DNA from: Kiloniellales bacterium
GTDB taxonomy: Bacteria > Pseudomonadota > Alphaproteobacteria > Kiloniellales > JAKSBE01
Length of the DNA: 26,757 bases
NCBI GenBank assembly: GCA_030067055.1
Contig: JASJAL010000061.1
Location: 1-26,757 of the forward strand
Direction: 5' to 3'
Shown: one piece after another, positions 16,297 to 24,772 of the stretch
Position numbering within the stretch: position 1 is the first letter of the stretch
Layout of the letters: the number at the start of each line of letters is the position of its first letter
The notes under the pieces: generated by a model
What the model was told of the DNA's origin: nothing
The model's input: the letters and a program-made list of their open reading frames with translations, nothing else
The model's database searches: none
Translations under genes and position numbers: made by a program

Positions 16297-17226
16297 TCAA
16301 TAGCCGCGCGACATCTCCACCACGTGCTCCAGCGGCTGGCCCGCCTCGAAGCGGCGGATTTGCTCGACCACGGCCGCCGCTGCGCTGTCGGGAATGGTCA
16401 TGCTGGCGATGTGCGGCGTGACCACGACCCGAGGATGGTCCCAAAATCGGCTGTTGGCCGGCAGCGGCTCCTCGGGAAAGACGTCCAGGGTGGCGCCCCC
16501 GACCTGGCCGCCATCGAGGGCGGCCAGCAGGTCGGCCTCGACGATCAGGTCGCCGCGGCCGGCGTTGACGATCGCGGCCCCGCGCGGCAGGGCGGCCAGG
16601 GTCCCGGCGTTCAGCAGGCCACGGGTTTCGGCGGTCGAGGGCAGCAGGCAGACCAGGATGTCGCTCCGTCCGAGAAAGGCGGCCAGGCCCTCGGCGCCGG
16701 CGAAGCTGGTGACGCCCGGCACCGACTTGGGGCTGCGGCTCCAGCCCGCGACCGGGAAGCCGAAGTCCAGCAGGCGCCGGGCCGCGTCCTGGCCCAGGAC
16801 CCCCAGGCCCATGATCCCGATCCGGCGCTCCTGAGGGCCGATCTGCGAGATCTCCTGCCAATGCTTGGCCCGTTGCTGGGCCAGATAGTCGAGCATGAAG
16901 CGGTGGTGATAGAGCACGCTCATGACCACGAACTCGGTCATCCCGGCGGTCAGGCCGGGCTCGACCATGCGCACGACCGGCACCGCCGGCGGCAGCTCGG
17001 GGTCGCTGGCCAGGTGGTCGATTCCGGCGCCGATCGAGAAGATTACCTTGAGGTTCGGCAGGCCGGCGAGCAGGCCCGACGGCGGCTCCCAGACCAGGGC
17101 ATAGTCGATCCCGGCGGGATCGCCGAGCTCCGGCCAGGACCTGAGGTCCAGATCCGGGGCGTGGCGCGCCAGCGCCCGCTCCCAGCTGCCGCCGCGATCG
17201 ATATCGCCCTTGAAGAGTAGCGCCAT
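16297..17226 (-). CDS. ghrA: Glyoxylate/hydroxypyruvate reductase A-like D-2-hydroxyacid dehydrogenase
   Basis: This enzyme of 309 residues would reduce glyoxylate or hydroxypyruvate with NAD(P)H. The N-terminal FSIGAGIDHL near residue 63 and GMTEFVV near 95 match the catalytic domain of GhrA; the Rossmann motif GLGVLG is at 140-145; the catalytic triad is Arg224 in NAGRG, Glu253 in PEEP and His272 in PHIAS. Arg/Ser at 164-165 (WSRS) following the second beta strand suggests NADPH preference. ATG 17226 gives the usual family length; an open frame extends 18 codons upstream. A perfect palindrome GGCAATTGCC lies 50 bases before the start. Confidence 0.9.
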   Translation of the reverse strand: MALLFKGDIDRGGSWERALARHAPDLDLRSWPELGDPAGIDYALVWEPPSGLLAGLPNLKVIFSIGAGIDHLASDPELPPAVPVVRMVEPGLTAGMTEFVVMSVLYHHRFMLDYLAQQRAKHWQEISQIGPQERRIGIMGLGVLGQDAARRLLDFGFPVAGWSRSPKSVPGVTSFAGAEGLAAFLGRSDILVCLLPSTAETRGLLNAGTLAALPRGAAIVNAGRGDLIVEADLLAALDGGQVGGATLDVFPEEPLPANSRFWDHPRVVVTPHIASMTIPDSAAAAVVEQIRRFEAGQPLEHVVEMSRGY

Positions 17227-17275
17227 GTCCCGGGTGCCCCTGCGGTCAGTCGATTCCCTGCAGTCGAGAGCTACA

Positions 17276-17285
17276 GGCAATTGCC
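17276..17285. repeat. Ten-base palindrome upstream of ghrA
   Basis: GGCAATTGCC is a perfect self-complement in the 109-base gap between the lipoprotein gene and ghrA. It may be an operator for ghrA; with a single copy it could equally be chance. Confidence 0.2.
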
Positions 17286-17335
17286 CGGGCGTTCAACCGC
17301 GCTGGCCAGCGATCCTACGCGGCTGCGATCGCGAC

Positions 17336-17956
17336 TCACGGTGGACAGTCGGACTGGCCCTTCATCGCCGCGACGAAGGATTCGTAGCTGCTTTCGCCCG
17401 GCGGCAGCCGGAGGGTGGCCTCCATGGAGTCCCGGTGCTGGCGGTAGACCTCCAGGCTCCGGTCGAAAGCGGCGCAGGCTTCCTTCGTCTGCTTCTGGAA
17501 GTGGTGGCCGAAGCCGATCTGGAGCTCGGCGTTGATCATCCAGGCGTAGGCGGCCTCCTCCTCGTAGAGCGTCGTCGCCCGCTCCAGGTAGGCGATCGAC
17601 TGCGTCAGCCGGTTGTCGTAGGTGATCCCGGGATCGAGGAAGCCTTCCTTGGTGTAGAGCTCAGCCGCGCGCTTGACCGCGTCGGAGCGCAGGAAGAGCG
17701 CATAGCTCCGGTAGGCGTGGCCCAGGCCGAGCCGGTCGCCACTGGCTTGATAGTCCTGGATCGCCTCACGGATCAGGCGTTCGGCCGGGCGCGGGCTGTT
17801 GCGCTCTTCGTAGTACCAGCCGGCCAGCAGCAGTTTCTCGGCCGGGTTCTCGACCTTGGTCGCGATCTCCTCATCGGGTTGCGTTTCGCAAGCCGCGAGA
17901 AGCGGTGCCAGGACCAGGAACAGGCAAAGGCGGAGCCAACGCAAGGGCGACCGCAC
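17336..17956 (-). CDS. Putative lipoprotein with TPR-like helices, last gene of the yej cluster
   Basis: No named family is recognised. The 206-residue product begins with RWLRLCLFLVLAPLLAAC, a signal peptide with lipobox LAAC (Cys23) and Glu at +2. The rest is helical: LLLAGWYYEERNSPRPAERLIREAI, LGHAYRSYALFLRSDAV and ERATTLYEEEAAYAWMINAELQIGFGHHF look like degenerate tetratricopeptide-type repeats. The GTG start at 17956 lies two bases after the yejF stop, with no clear ribosome site of its own, so coupled translation from yejF is likely. An in-frame TTG five codons on is an alternative start. Position suggests a role at the envelope with the peptide importer, but this is inference. Confidence 0.72.
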   Translation of the reverse strand: MRSPLRWLRLCLFLVLAPLLAACETQPDEEIATKVENPAEKLLLAGWYYEERNSPRPAERLIREAIQDYQASGDRLGLGHAYRSYALFLRSDAVKRAAELYTKEGFLDPGITYDNRLTQSIAYLERATTLYEEEAAYAWMINAELQIGFGHHFQKQTKEACAAFDRSLEVYRQHRDSMEATLRLPPGESSYESFVAAMKGQSDCPP

Positions 17957-17958
17957 CT

Positions 17959-19608
17959 CTACATCGATACGACGCCGGTCTCGACCGCTTCCAGTTCGAA
18001 GGCGGCCTTCATGAGCGCCTGAGTGTAAGAGTGATCGGGGTTCTCGAAGATCTTCTGCGCCGGTCCGTGCTCCATGACCTGGCCGTTGCGCAGCACGATG
18101 ACCTCGTCGGCCAGGGCGCGGACCACCTTCAAGTCGTGACTGATGAACATGTAGGCCAGCTTGTGCCGTTCCTGCAAATCGCGCAAGAGGTCGACGATCT
18201 GGGCCTGGACCGACATGTCGAGGGCCGAGGTCGGCTCATCGAGGACGACGAAGCGCGGCTTGAGGACCATGGCCCGGGCGATGGCGATGCGCTGACGCTG
18301 GCCGCCGGAGAACTCGTGCGGATAGCGGTGGCGCGAGGCCGGATCCAGGCCGACCTCCTGCAGTGCCGCGATGATCAGCTCCTCGCGTTCCGCCGCGCTG
18401 CCGCCCAGCTCGTGGACCTTGAGGCCTTCCTCGACGATCTGGCCGACCGAGAGGCGCGGGCTCAGGGAGCCGAAGGGGTCCTGGAAGACGATCTGCATCT
18501 CGCGCCGCAACGGTTGCAGGGCGCTGCTGCCCAGGCCCTGGATGGTCTCGCCCTTGAAGGCGATCCCGCCCTTCGACGACAGCAGGCGCAGCAGGGCCAG
18601 GCCGAGGGTGGTCTTGCCGGATCCGCTCTCGCCGACCACGCCGATCGTGTGGCCCTCGCGCACCGTCAGGGTCACCCCGTCGACCGCGCGGACGTGATCG
18701 ACCGTCCGTTTCAGGACGCCCTTCTTGATCGGGAAGTGGACCTTGACGTCCTCGCCGCGCATCACGACCGGCGCGTTGGCCGGCGCCGTGATCGGCGCGC
18801 CCTTGGGCTCGGCGGCCAGGAGCTTCTGGGTGTAGGGGTGCTGGGGCCGCTCGAAGATGTCCCAGGTCGTGCCGGTCTCGACGATCTCGCCGTTGGTCAT
18901 GACGCAGACCCGGTCGGCCATCTTGCGGACGATCGCCAGGTCGTGGGTGATCAGCAGCATGGCCATGCCGAACTTCTGCTGCAGCTCCTTGAGCAGCTTC
19001 AGGATCTGAGCCTGGATGGTCACGTCTAACGCCGTGGTCGGCTCGTCGGCGATCAGCAGGTCGGGCTCGTTGGCCAGGGCCATGGCGATCATCACCCGCT
19101 GGCGCTGGCCGCCGGAGAGCTCGTGCGGATAGGCGCCCAGGCGCTTTTCCGGGTCCTGCAGGCCGACCAGGCGCAGCAGCTCCAGCACCCGGCCGCGGCA
19201 CTGCTGGGGGTTCAGGCCCTTGTGCAGGATCAGGGTCTCGGCGATCTGCTTCTCGACCTTGTGCAGCGGGTTGAGCGAGGTCATCGGCTCCTGGAAGATC
19301 ATCGAGATCTGATCGCCGCGGACCTGACGCAGCTTGCGTGCCGGGGCGCCCATCAGCTGCTGGCCTTTGAACTCGACCGATGAGCCCAGGGTGTGGGTGG
19401 CGGCCGGGTAGGGCAGCAACTGCAGGATCGACAGCGCCGAGACCGACTTGCCGGAGCCGCTCTCGCCGACCAGGGCCAGGGTCTTGCCCTTCTCGATGTC
19501 GAAGGACACGCCCCTGACCGCCGCGGTCTTGCCGTGGTGCGAGCGGAAATGGACGCCTAGGCTGCTGACTCTGAGGAGCGGTCCGCCGGTCATGCCTTCG
19601 TCGGGCAT
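17959..19608 (-). CDS. yejF: YejF, fused double-ATPase of a peptide ABC importer
   Basis: This 549-residue cytoplasmic protein holds two complete ABC ATPase domains in one chain. Domain 1 has Walker A GESGSGKS (48-55), signature LSGGQ (164-168) and Walker [13 protein letters not shown]. Domain 2 has GESGSGKT (326-333), [14 protein letters not shown] and [11 protein letters not shown]. Each ends with the oligopeptide-type (Opp/Dpp C-terminal) extension HPYTQKLL / [10 protein letters not shown]. This is the E. coli YejF layout and powers uptake of peptides (microcin C-type in E. coli). Its ATG overlaps the stop of yejE by one base (TGATG). The ATG at codon 6 is an alternative start. Confidence 0.96.
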   Translation of the reverse strand: MPDEGMTGGPLLRVSSLGVHFRSHHGKTAAVRGVSFDIEKGKTLALVGESGSGKSVSALSILQLLPYPAATHTLGSSVEFKGQQLMGAPARKLRQVRGDQISMIFQEPMTSLNPLHKVEKQIAETLILHKGLNPQQCRGRVLELLRLVGLQDPEKRLGAYPHELSGGQRQRVMIAMALANEPDLLIADEPTTALDVTIQAQILKLLKELQQKFGMAMLLITHDLAIVRKMADRVCVMTNGEIVETGTTWDIFERPQHPYTQKLLAAEPKGAPITAPANAPVVMRGEDVKVHFPIKKGVLKRTVDHVRAVDGVTLTVREGHTIGVVGESGSGKTTLGLALLRLLSSKGGIAFKGETIQGLGSSALQPLRREMQIVFQDPFGSLSPRLSVGQIVEEGLKVHELGGSAAEREELIIAALQEVGLDPASRHRYPHEFSGGQRQRIAIARAMVLKPRFVVLDEPTSALDMSVQAQIVDLLRDLQERHKLAYMFISHDLKVVRALADEVIVLRNGQVMEHGPAQKIFENPDHSYTQALMKAAFELEAVETGVVSM

Positions 19609-20729
19609 CAGTCGGCTCCCTGTGGCGCGCGTTCAGGGGTGGTGCTTGGCCGCGTATCGGGTGTTTCCTCCCGCGGCGGCGGGGCGGCGAAGAGCTTGCG
19701 CGGATCGAAGGCGTCGCGCACCGCCTCGCCGATGAAGATCAGCAGGGTCAGCATGGTCCCGATGACGAAGAAACCGGTTAGCCCGAGCCAGGGCGCCTGC
19801 AGGTTCGCCTTGCCCTGGGCCAGAAGGTCGCCCAGCGAGGCGGAGCCCGGCGGCAGGCCGATGCCCAGGAAGTCCAGGGAAGTCAGGATGGTGACCGAGC
19901 CGGCGAGGGTGAAGGGCATGAAGGTCATGGTCGCGACCATGGCGTTTGGCAGCACGTGTCGGAAGATGATCACCTGATCGGAAACACCCAGGGCTCGTGC
20001 GGCGCGCACGTAATCGAAGTTCCGGGTCTTCAGGAACTCGGCCCGCACCACGCCAACGAATCCGATCCAGGAGAACAGGAGCAAGACTCCGAGCAGCCAC
20101 CAGAAGTTGGGCTCGATGACAGAGGCAAGGATGATCAGGATGTAGAGCTGCGGCATTGAAACCCAGATCTCGATGAAGCGCTGGAAGATCAGGTCGGTCC
20201 AGCCGCCGTAGTAGCCCTGGATCGCGCCGGCGGTGATTCCGATAATTGCCGAGATAACCGTTAGAATGAAGCCAAAGAGGACTGAAATCCGGAATCCATA
20301 GATCACCCGGGCTACAACGTCCCGGGCCTGGTCATCGGTGCCCAGCCAGTGCTGCGCATCCGGTGGCGTCGGCGCGGCATCGGGCAGGTCCCAGGCCACC
20401 GTCACTTGGTCGTAGCGGATCAGCGGCCAGAGCATCCAACCGTTTGCTTCGATCTTGGCTGCGACGGCCGGGTCCGTGTAGTCGGCCTCCGTCGGCAGGT
20501 CACCGCCGAACTCGGTCTCGGGATAGAAGAAGAGGATTGGTGAATAGAGTTCACCTTCATAGGAAACGAGGAAGGGCTGGTCGTTGGCGATCAGCTCGGC
20601 GAAGAGCGACAGGCCAAAAAGCACGAGGAAGATCCAGAAAGACCAGTAGCCACGCTTGTTGGCCCGGAAGTTGGCCAGGCGGCGCTGGTTAATCGGCGTG
20701 AGGTTCCTACCGAAGAGACGCTCGGCCAT
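19608..20729 (-). CDS. yejE: YejE, inner-membrane permease of the peptide ABC importer
   Basis: This 373-residue permease has the long periplasmic insertion after the first helix (about residues 50-135), carrying SPILFFYPETEFGGDL and HWLGTDDQARDV, the latter the DppC/OppC-type motif. The permease core includes the EAA-like loop RAARALGVSDQVIIFRHVLPNA (about 235-256), which docks with the ATPase. Six transmembrane helices are expected. The C-terminal tail (PPPREETPDTRPSTT) is proline/threonine rich. It is 4 bases downstream of yejB and overlaps yejF. Confidence 0.95.
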   Translation of the reverse strand: MAERLFGRNLTPINQRRLANFRANKRGYWSFWIFLVLFGLSLFAELIANDQPFLVSYEGELYSPILFFYPETEFGGDLPTEADYTDPAVAAKIEANGWMLWPLIRYDQVTVAWDLPDAAPTPPDAQHWLGTDDQARDVVARVIYGFRISVLFGFILTVISAIIGITAGAIQGYYGGWTDLIFQRFIEIWVSMPQLYILIILASVIEPNFWWLLGVLLLFSWIGFVGVVRAEFLKTRNFDYVRAARALGVSDQVIIFRHVLPNAMVATMTFMPFTLAGSVTILTSLDFLGIGLPPGSASLGDLLAQGKANLQAPWLGLTGFFVIGTMLTLLIFIGEAVRDAFDPRKLFAAPPPREETPDTRPSTTPERAPQGAD

Positions 20730-20733
20730 GGCC

Positions 20734-21849
20734 TCAGGTCTCCCGCGTCTCGAAATCGATCCGCGGATCGATCAAGGTGTAAGTCAAGTCGGTGATTAGC
20801 CCCATCAAGAGGCCGAAGAGGGTGAAGAAGAACAGTGTTCCCAGGACGATGGGATAGTCGCGGTTGAAAACCGCCTCGAACCCAAGCCGGCCCAGACCGT
20901 CGAGGGAGAAGATGACCTCGATCAGGACCGATCCGGTGAAGAGCATGCCGGCCAAGGCCGCGGGAAAGCCGGCGATGACAATCAGCATCGCATTGCGAAA
21001 CACATGGCCGTAGAGGACGCGGCGTTCGGGCAGTCCCTTGGCGCGCGCCGTGACCACGTATTGCTGGTTGATCTGGTCCAGGAAGGAGTTCTTGGTCAGC
21101 ATGGTCAGCCCGGCGAAGCCGCCGATTGAAAAGGCAAGAATCGGAAGGCTGAGGTGCCAGAGATAGTCCAGGACCTTTTCGAAGCCGGAAAGCTGGTCCC
21201 AGTTCTCCGAGGTCAGATTGGCTAGGGGGAACCAGTCCAGGTAGACGCCGCCAGCAAAGACCACCAGCAGGAAGACCGCGAAAAGGAAGCCGGGAATGGC
21301 GGTGCCAATCACCACCATGGCCGAGGTCCAGAGGTCGAACTCGGTCCCGTCCCTGACTGCTTTCGCTACCCCGAGGGGGATCGAGATCAAATAGGTCAGC
21401 AGGGTCGCCCAGAGGCCGAGTGAGATAGAGACCGGCATCTTGTCGATGATCAGGTCCACGACCGGTCGGTCCCGAAAGAATGACTCGCCGAAATCGAAGA
21501 CCACGTAGTTGGTCAGCATGATCCAGAAGCGCTGGTACCAGGGCTTGTCGAGTCCGAACTGCTTCTCGAGCTCGGCGATGAAGGCCGGATCCAGGCCCTG
21601 GGCACCCCGGTAGTCGCCGCGCGGGGCCTCGCCCGTGATCCCCTGGGCGGACTGGCTCTGTGTGCCGAGTTCGGAGCTTCCGGTCCGGGTCACCCGCTCG
21701 GTGATCAGCTCGCCCTCGCCGGTCAACTCGGCGATGATCTGCTCGACCGGGCCGCCGGGCAGAAACTGTAGGACCACGAAGTTCACCAGCATGATCACGA
21801 ACAGTGTCGGGATCAGCAGGGCAAGTCGGCGGATGATATAGGCTGTCAT
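20734..21849 (-). CDS. yejB: YejB, inner-membrane permease of the peptide ABC importer
   Basis: This 371-residue partner permease of the DppB/OppB type begins TAYIIRRLALLIPTLFVIMLVNFVV, a typical first helix. It has a long periplasmic loop rich in E/G/T (about residues 38-95) before LDKPWYQRFWIMLTNYV, then the DppB motifs FGESFFRDRPV and the docking loop VVTARAKGLPERRVLYGHVFRNA. The ATG at 21849 overlaps the yejA stop by 4 bases (ATGA); the frame is open 20 codons further upstream but this is inside yejA. With YejE it forms the transmembrane pore. Confidence 0.95.
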   Translation of the reverse strand: MTAYIIRRLALLIPTLFVIMLVNFVVLQFLPGGPVEQIIAELTGEGELITERVTRTGSSELGTQSQSAQGITGEAPRGDYRGAQGLDPAFIAELEKQFGLDKPWYQRFWIMLTNYVVFDFGESFFRDRPVVDLIIDKMPVSISLGLWATLLTYLISIPLGVAKAVRDGTEFDLWTSAMVVIGTAIPGFLFAVFLLVVFAGGVYLDWFPLANLTSENWDQLSGFEKVLDYLWHLSLPILAFSIGGFAGLTMLTKNSFLDQINQQYVVTARAKGLPERRVLYGHVFRNAMLIVIAGFPAALAGMLFTGSVLIEVIFSLDGLGRLGFEAVFNRDYPIVLGTLFFFTLFGLLMGLITDLTYTLIDPRIDFETRET

Positions 21850-23939
21850 GATTCGATCACAGCGACCCGCTCCTCGCGACGCAGGCCGCTGATCCGTAAC
21901 GCGAACCACACCGCAACGACCAAGATCGCAAAGAACCCGACGCCGAAGAGGCGACGGGTGTCGAAGGCAGCCTCCGAATCAGTCGGCCCGGCGGCGGTGT
22001 TCTGCATGCCAGGTTTGGCCGTCGCCAAGGCGGTGGCTTTCTTATCATCATACCACCAGTAGCTCGTCGACGTGCCATTGATTGGCGACTTGTCTGGGTA
22101 GGAGAACTTGTCCCAGTAGAGAATACGGCTGGCCGATAGATGCCAAGCCGGAATCACGTAGTGGCCCCAGAGGAGGACCCGGTCTAGGGCCCGAGTTCGG
22201 AACACTAATTCTTCGCGGGTTGGGGCTTGAATGATCAGCTCGATCAATTCGTCGATCACGGGATCCTTGATGCCAACGGTATTGCGCGAGGCCGCCTGAT
22301 CTGCAGCCTGGGAGGACCAGTAGTTGCGCTGCTCATTGCCCGGAGAATTGGACTGGCCCCAGCCGCCGGAGATCATGTCGTAATCTCGCGAACGAAAGCG
22401 ATTGATATACTGAGAGCTGTCGACCAGCCGGACCCTCATGTCGATTCCAAGCCGTTTCAGGTTTCGCTTGAAGGGTAAGACAATTCGCTGGAAATCGGGG
22501 CTCACCAAGAGGAATTCGAAGGTAAATGGTCTGCCGGTTTCGACGTTGCGAAGTATTCCTTCGCTGTCGACCGCCCAGCCGGCCTCTTCGAGGAGCTGCG
22601 AAGCCTTGATGAGATTGTCGCGCGGCCAGCCTTTGCCATCGGTCTGCGGCACGGTGAATTCCTGTGTGAAGACTTCTTCAGGAATTCGTCCGCGGAAGCC
22701 CTCCAAAATCTCCAACTCTCGCCCGCTTGGCAGCCCGCTGGAGGCAAGCTCGGAATTCTCGAAGTAGCTGTCGTTTCGGGTGTACTGCCCGAAGAACAGC
22801 TTTGGGTTGCTCCATTCGAAATCGAAAGCGTAGGTCAGGGCCTGACGGACCCGCTCGTCCTTGAAAATATCGCGCCGCAAGTTGAAGACGAAGGCCTGCA
22901 TGCCGGCGGGTCGCTGGTGCTCAAAGGATTTCTTCACTAGCTCACCGTCTCGGACCACAGGGATGTCATAGTCAGTGGCCCAAGCCTTGGCTTGATTCTC
23001 CACCCGCAAATCGATTTGGCCGGCTTTGACGGCCTGACGGATCGCGGTCACGTCCAAGAAGAAGGTGGTACGGATGCGGTCAAAGTTGTACTGGCCCTTT
23101 CTGACAGGCAGGTCTTTGGCCCAGTAATCTTCTACTCTTTCTGTTACGACGTACCGCCCGGGTTCCCAGTCGACGATCTTGTAGGGCCCGCTGGTCAGCG
23201 GCGGCTCCAATGTCGTGGCAGAAAAGTCTCGGTCTTCCCAGTAATGCTTCGGGAGAATCGGCATCTGACCAGCGATCAGCGGCAGCTCTCGATTGTCCCC
23301 CTCGCCGAACACGAACTTGACTGAGCGCGGTCCGACCTTCTCGGCACGTTCGATCGCGCCGTAGTAGAAGCGATAAAAGGGTTGACCCTTTTCCTTGATG
23401 GTATCGAGCGAAAAGATCACGTCTTCCGGCGTGATCGGCTGGCCGTCGTGCCAGCGCGCTTCCGGGCGCAGATGGAACGTGACCCACGAGCGGTCTTCCG
23501 GCCATTCCAGCGTCTCGCAGATCAGGCAGTACTCGGTAAAGGGTTCGTCGTCGCCATTGACGAGCAGTGTATCCCCGCCTGGCCTGAAGGCTTCGCCCTT
23601 CGGAATCCAAGGATTGAAGGAGTCAAAGGAGCCCTGATCGGCTAAGCGTAACGTCCCGCCCTTGGGCGCGTCCGGGTTGACGTAGTCGAAGTGGGTGAAG
23701 TCCGGCCCGTACTTCGGCTCGCCGTGCATGGCGATGGCGTGGGCACGGTGGATCTTCTGGCCGGTCTCGGCCTCGCCCGCGGCGCCTTCGCCTTCTGCGC
23801 GGACGGGCGCCGCGCTCAGGGCGAGCAGCAGGGTCAGGCCGGCGCCGCTCAGGCCGAAAAGCGCTCTTCGTGGTGGCTCGGTCTTGCGCACGACTTCGCA
23901 GTTAGGGTGTTTTTTCGGATGAAGCAAGGCTCCAGCCAT
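21846..23939 (-). CDS. yejA: YejA-like peptide-binding protein with a C-terminal membrane anchor
   Basis: This 697-residue SBP_bac_5 family binding protein for peptides has an N-terminal signal (PRRALFGLSGAGLTLLLALSAAPVRA) followed by HAIAMHGEPKYG, GSFDSFNPWIPKG, TSGPYKIVDWEPG and GGWGQSNSPGNEQRNYWSS, which match YejA. The normal family end, TSTSYWWYDDKKA, falls near residue 630. It is followed by about 50 extra residues with a hydrophobic helix at about 664-683 and a charged end (GLRREERVAVIES), so the protein may be anchored in the inner membrane. The first ATG (23939) has no ribosome site; TTG at codon 5 or GTG at codon 17 are possible starts. Several sampled stretches are below 55% GC, lower than the neighbours. 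Confidence 0.92.
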   Translation of the reverse strand: MAGALLHPKKHPNCEVVRKTEPPRRALFGLSGAGLTLLLALSAAPVRAEGEGAAGEAETGQKIHRAHAIAMHGEPKYGPDFTHFDYVNPDAPKGGTLRLADQGSFDSFNPWIPKGEAFRPGGDTLLVNGDDEPFTEYCLICETLEWPEDRSWVTFHLRPEARWHDGQPITPEDVIFSLDTIKEKGQPFYRFYYGAIERAEKVGPRSVKFVFGEGDNRELPLIAGQMPILPKHYWEDRDFSATTLEPPLTSGPYKIVDWEPGRYVVTERVEDYWAKDLPVRKGQYNFDRIRTTFFLDVTAIRQAVKAGQIDLRVENQAKAWATDYDIPVVRDGELVKKSFEHQRPAGMQAFVFNLRRDIFKDERVRQALTYAFDFEWSNPKLFFGQYTRNDSYFENSELASSGLPSGRELEILEGFRGRIPEEVFTQEFTVPQTDGKGWPRDNLIKASQLLEEAGWAVDSEGILRNVETGRPFTFEFLLVSPDFQRIVLPFKRNLKRLGIDMRVRLVDSSQYINRFRSRDYDMISGGWGQSNSPGNEQRNYWSSQAADQAASRNTVGIKDPVIDELIELIIQAPTREELVFRTRALDRVLLWGHYVIPAWHLSASRILYWDKFSYPDKSPINGTSTSYWWYDDKKATALATAKPGMQNTAAGPTDSEAAFDTRRLFGVGFFAILVVAVWFALRISGLRREERVAVIES

Positions 23940-23954
23940 TGAGTTTACGAAAAG

Positions 23955-24761
23955 TTAATCGGCCGCGAGTCGGGCCAGGGCGGCCTCGTGCAGGCCTGGA
24001 TCGCCGGCGGCGAGGACCTGGTCGCCTGAGCCGAGGGTGAGCGGCCGGCCCTGCCAGTCGGTGATCCTGCCGCCGGCGCCCTCGATGATCGGTACCTCGG
24101 CCAGGTAGTCGTAGACCCCCAGGCCCGCCTCGGCTACGAGGTCCAGACGCCCGCTGGCCAGCAGGCCATAGGACAGGCATTCGCCGCCGTAGACCGGGAA
24201 CTTCACCGCCGCGCGCAGGCGCCGGTAGGCCGCAGCGGCCGGCCCCTCGAACATCTCCGGCGAGGTCGCGCCCAGGATCGCCGCGCCCAGCTCGGCGCAG
24301 GGCCGGGTCCGGACCTCGCCCAGGTCGTCGCCCTGGCGCAGCAAGGACGGGCGCCCGGCGGCGCCGATCCAGCGCTGGTCCAGCATCGGCAGGTCGATCA
24401 CGCCGAGGATCGGCCGACCCTGCCGGGTCAAGGATATCAGGGTGCCGAACCAGGGCTGGCCGGTGATGAAGCGCTTGGTGCCGTCGATCGGATCGAGGAC
24501 CCAGACGTACTCCGCGTCGCCGCGCTCCAGGCCGTGCTCCTCGCCGAGGATGCCGTGGTCGGGATGGGCCTCGGCGATGCCGGCCCGCAGCAAGGTTTCG
24601 GCCTCGCGGTCGGCTGCGGTTACCGGCGAGGCGTCTGCCTTGTCCTCGACCGGCGGCGGCTCGGCGAACCAGCGCCGGGTCACCGCCCGGCTGGCGTCCG
24701 CGAGCTTCTCGGCCAGGGCGAGATAGTCGTCCAGGCGGTCTTCGGCGCCGCCCTCGGGCAT
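23955..24761 (-). CDS. Inositol-monophosphatase family phosphatase, HisN-like
   Basis: This 268-residue Mg2+-dependent phosphatase has all family motifs: GEEHG at 73-77, DPIDGTKRF at 90-98, and the C-terminal GLGVYDYLAEVPIIEGAGG with the metal-binding Asp of the YDY segment. GGECLSYGLLASGRLDLVAEAG resembles the histidinol-phosphatase (HisN) branch rather than SuhB or CysQ, so histidine biosynthesis is the best guess, not certain. The ATG at 24761 is 11 bases after the cytochrome stop. The frame is open into the cytochrome gene up to 25070, but that part is not homologous. yejA begins 15 bases beyond its stop. Confidence 0.88.
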   Translation of the reverse strand: MPEGGAEDRLDDYLALAEKLADASRAVTRRWFAEPPPVEDKADASPVTAADREAETLLRAGIAEAHPDHGILGEEHGLERGDAEYVWVLDPIDGTKRFITGQPWFGTLISLTRQGRPILGVIDLPMLDQRWIGAAGRPSLLRQGDDLGEVRTRPCAELGAAILGATSPEMFEGPAAAAYRRLRAAVKFPVYGGECLSYGLLASGRLDLVAEAGLGVYDYLAEVPIIEGAGGRITDWQGRPLTLGSGDQVLAAGDPGLHEAALARLAAD

Positions 24762-24772
24762 GGCCGGGGCGC

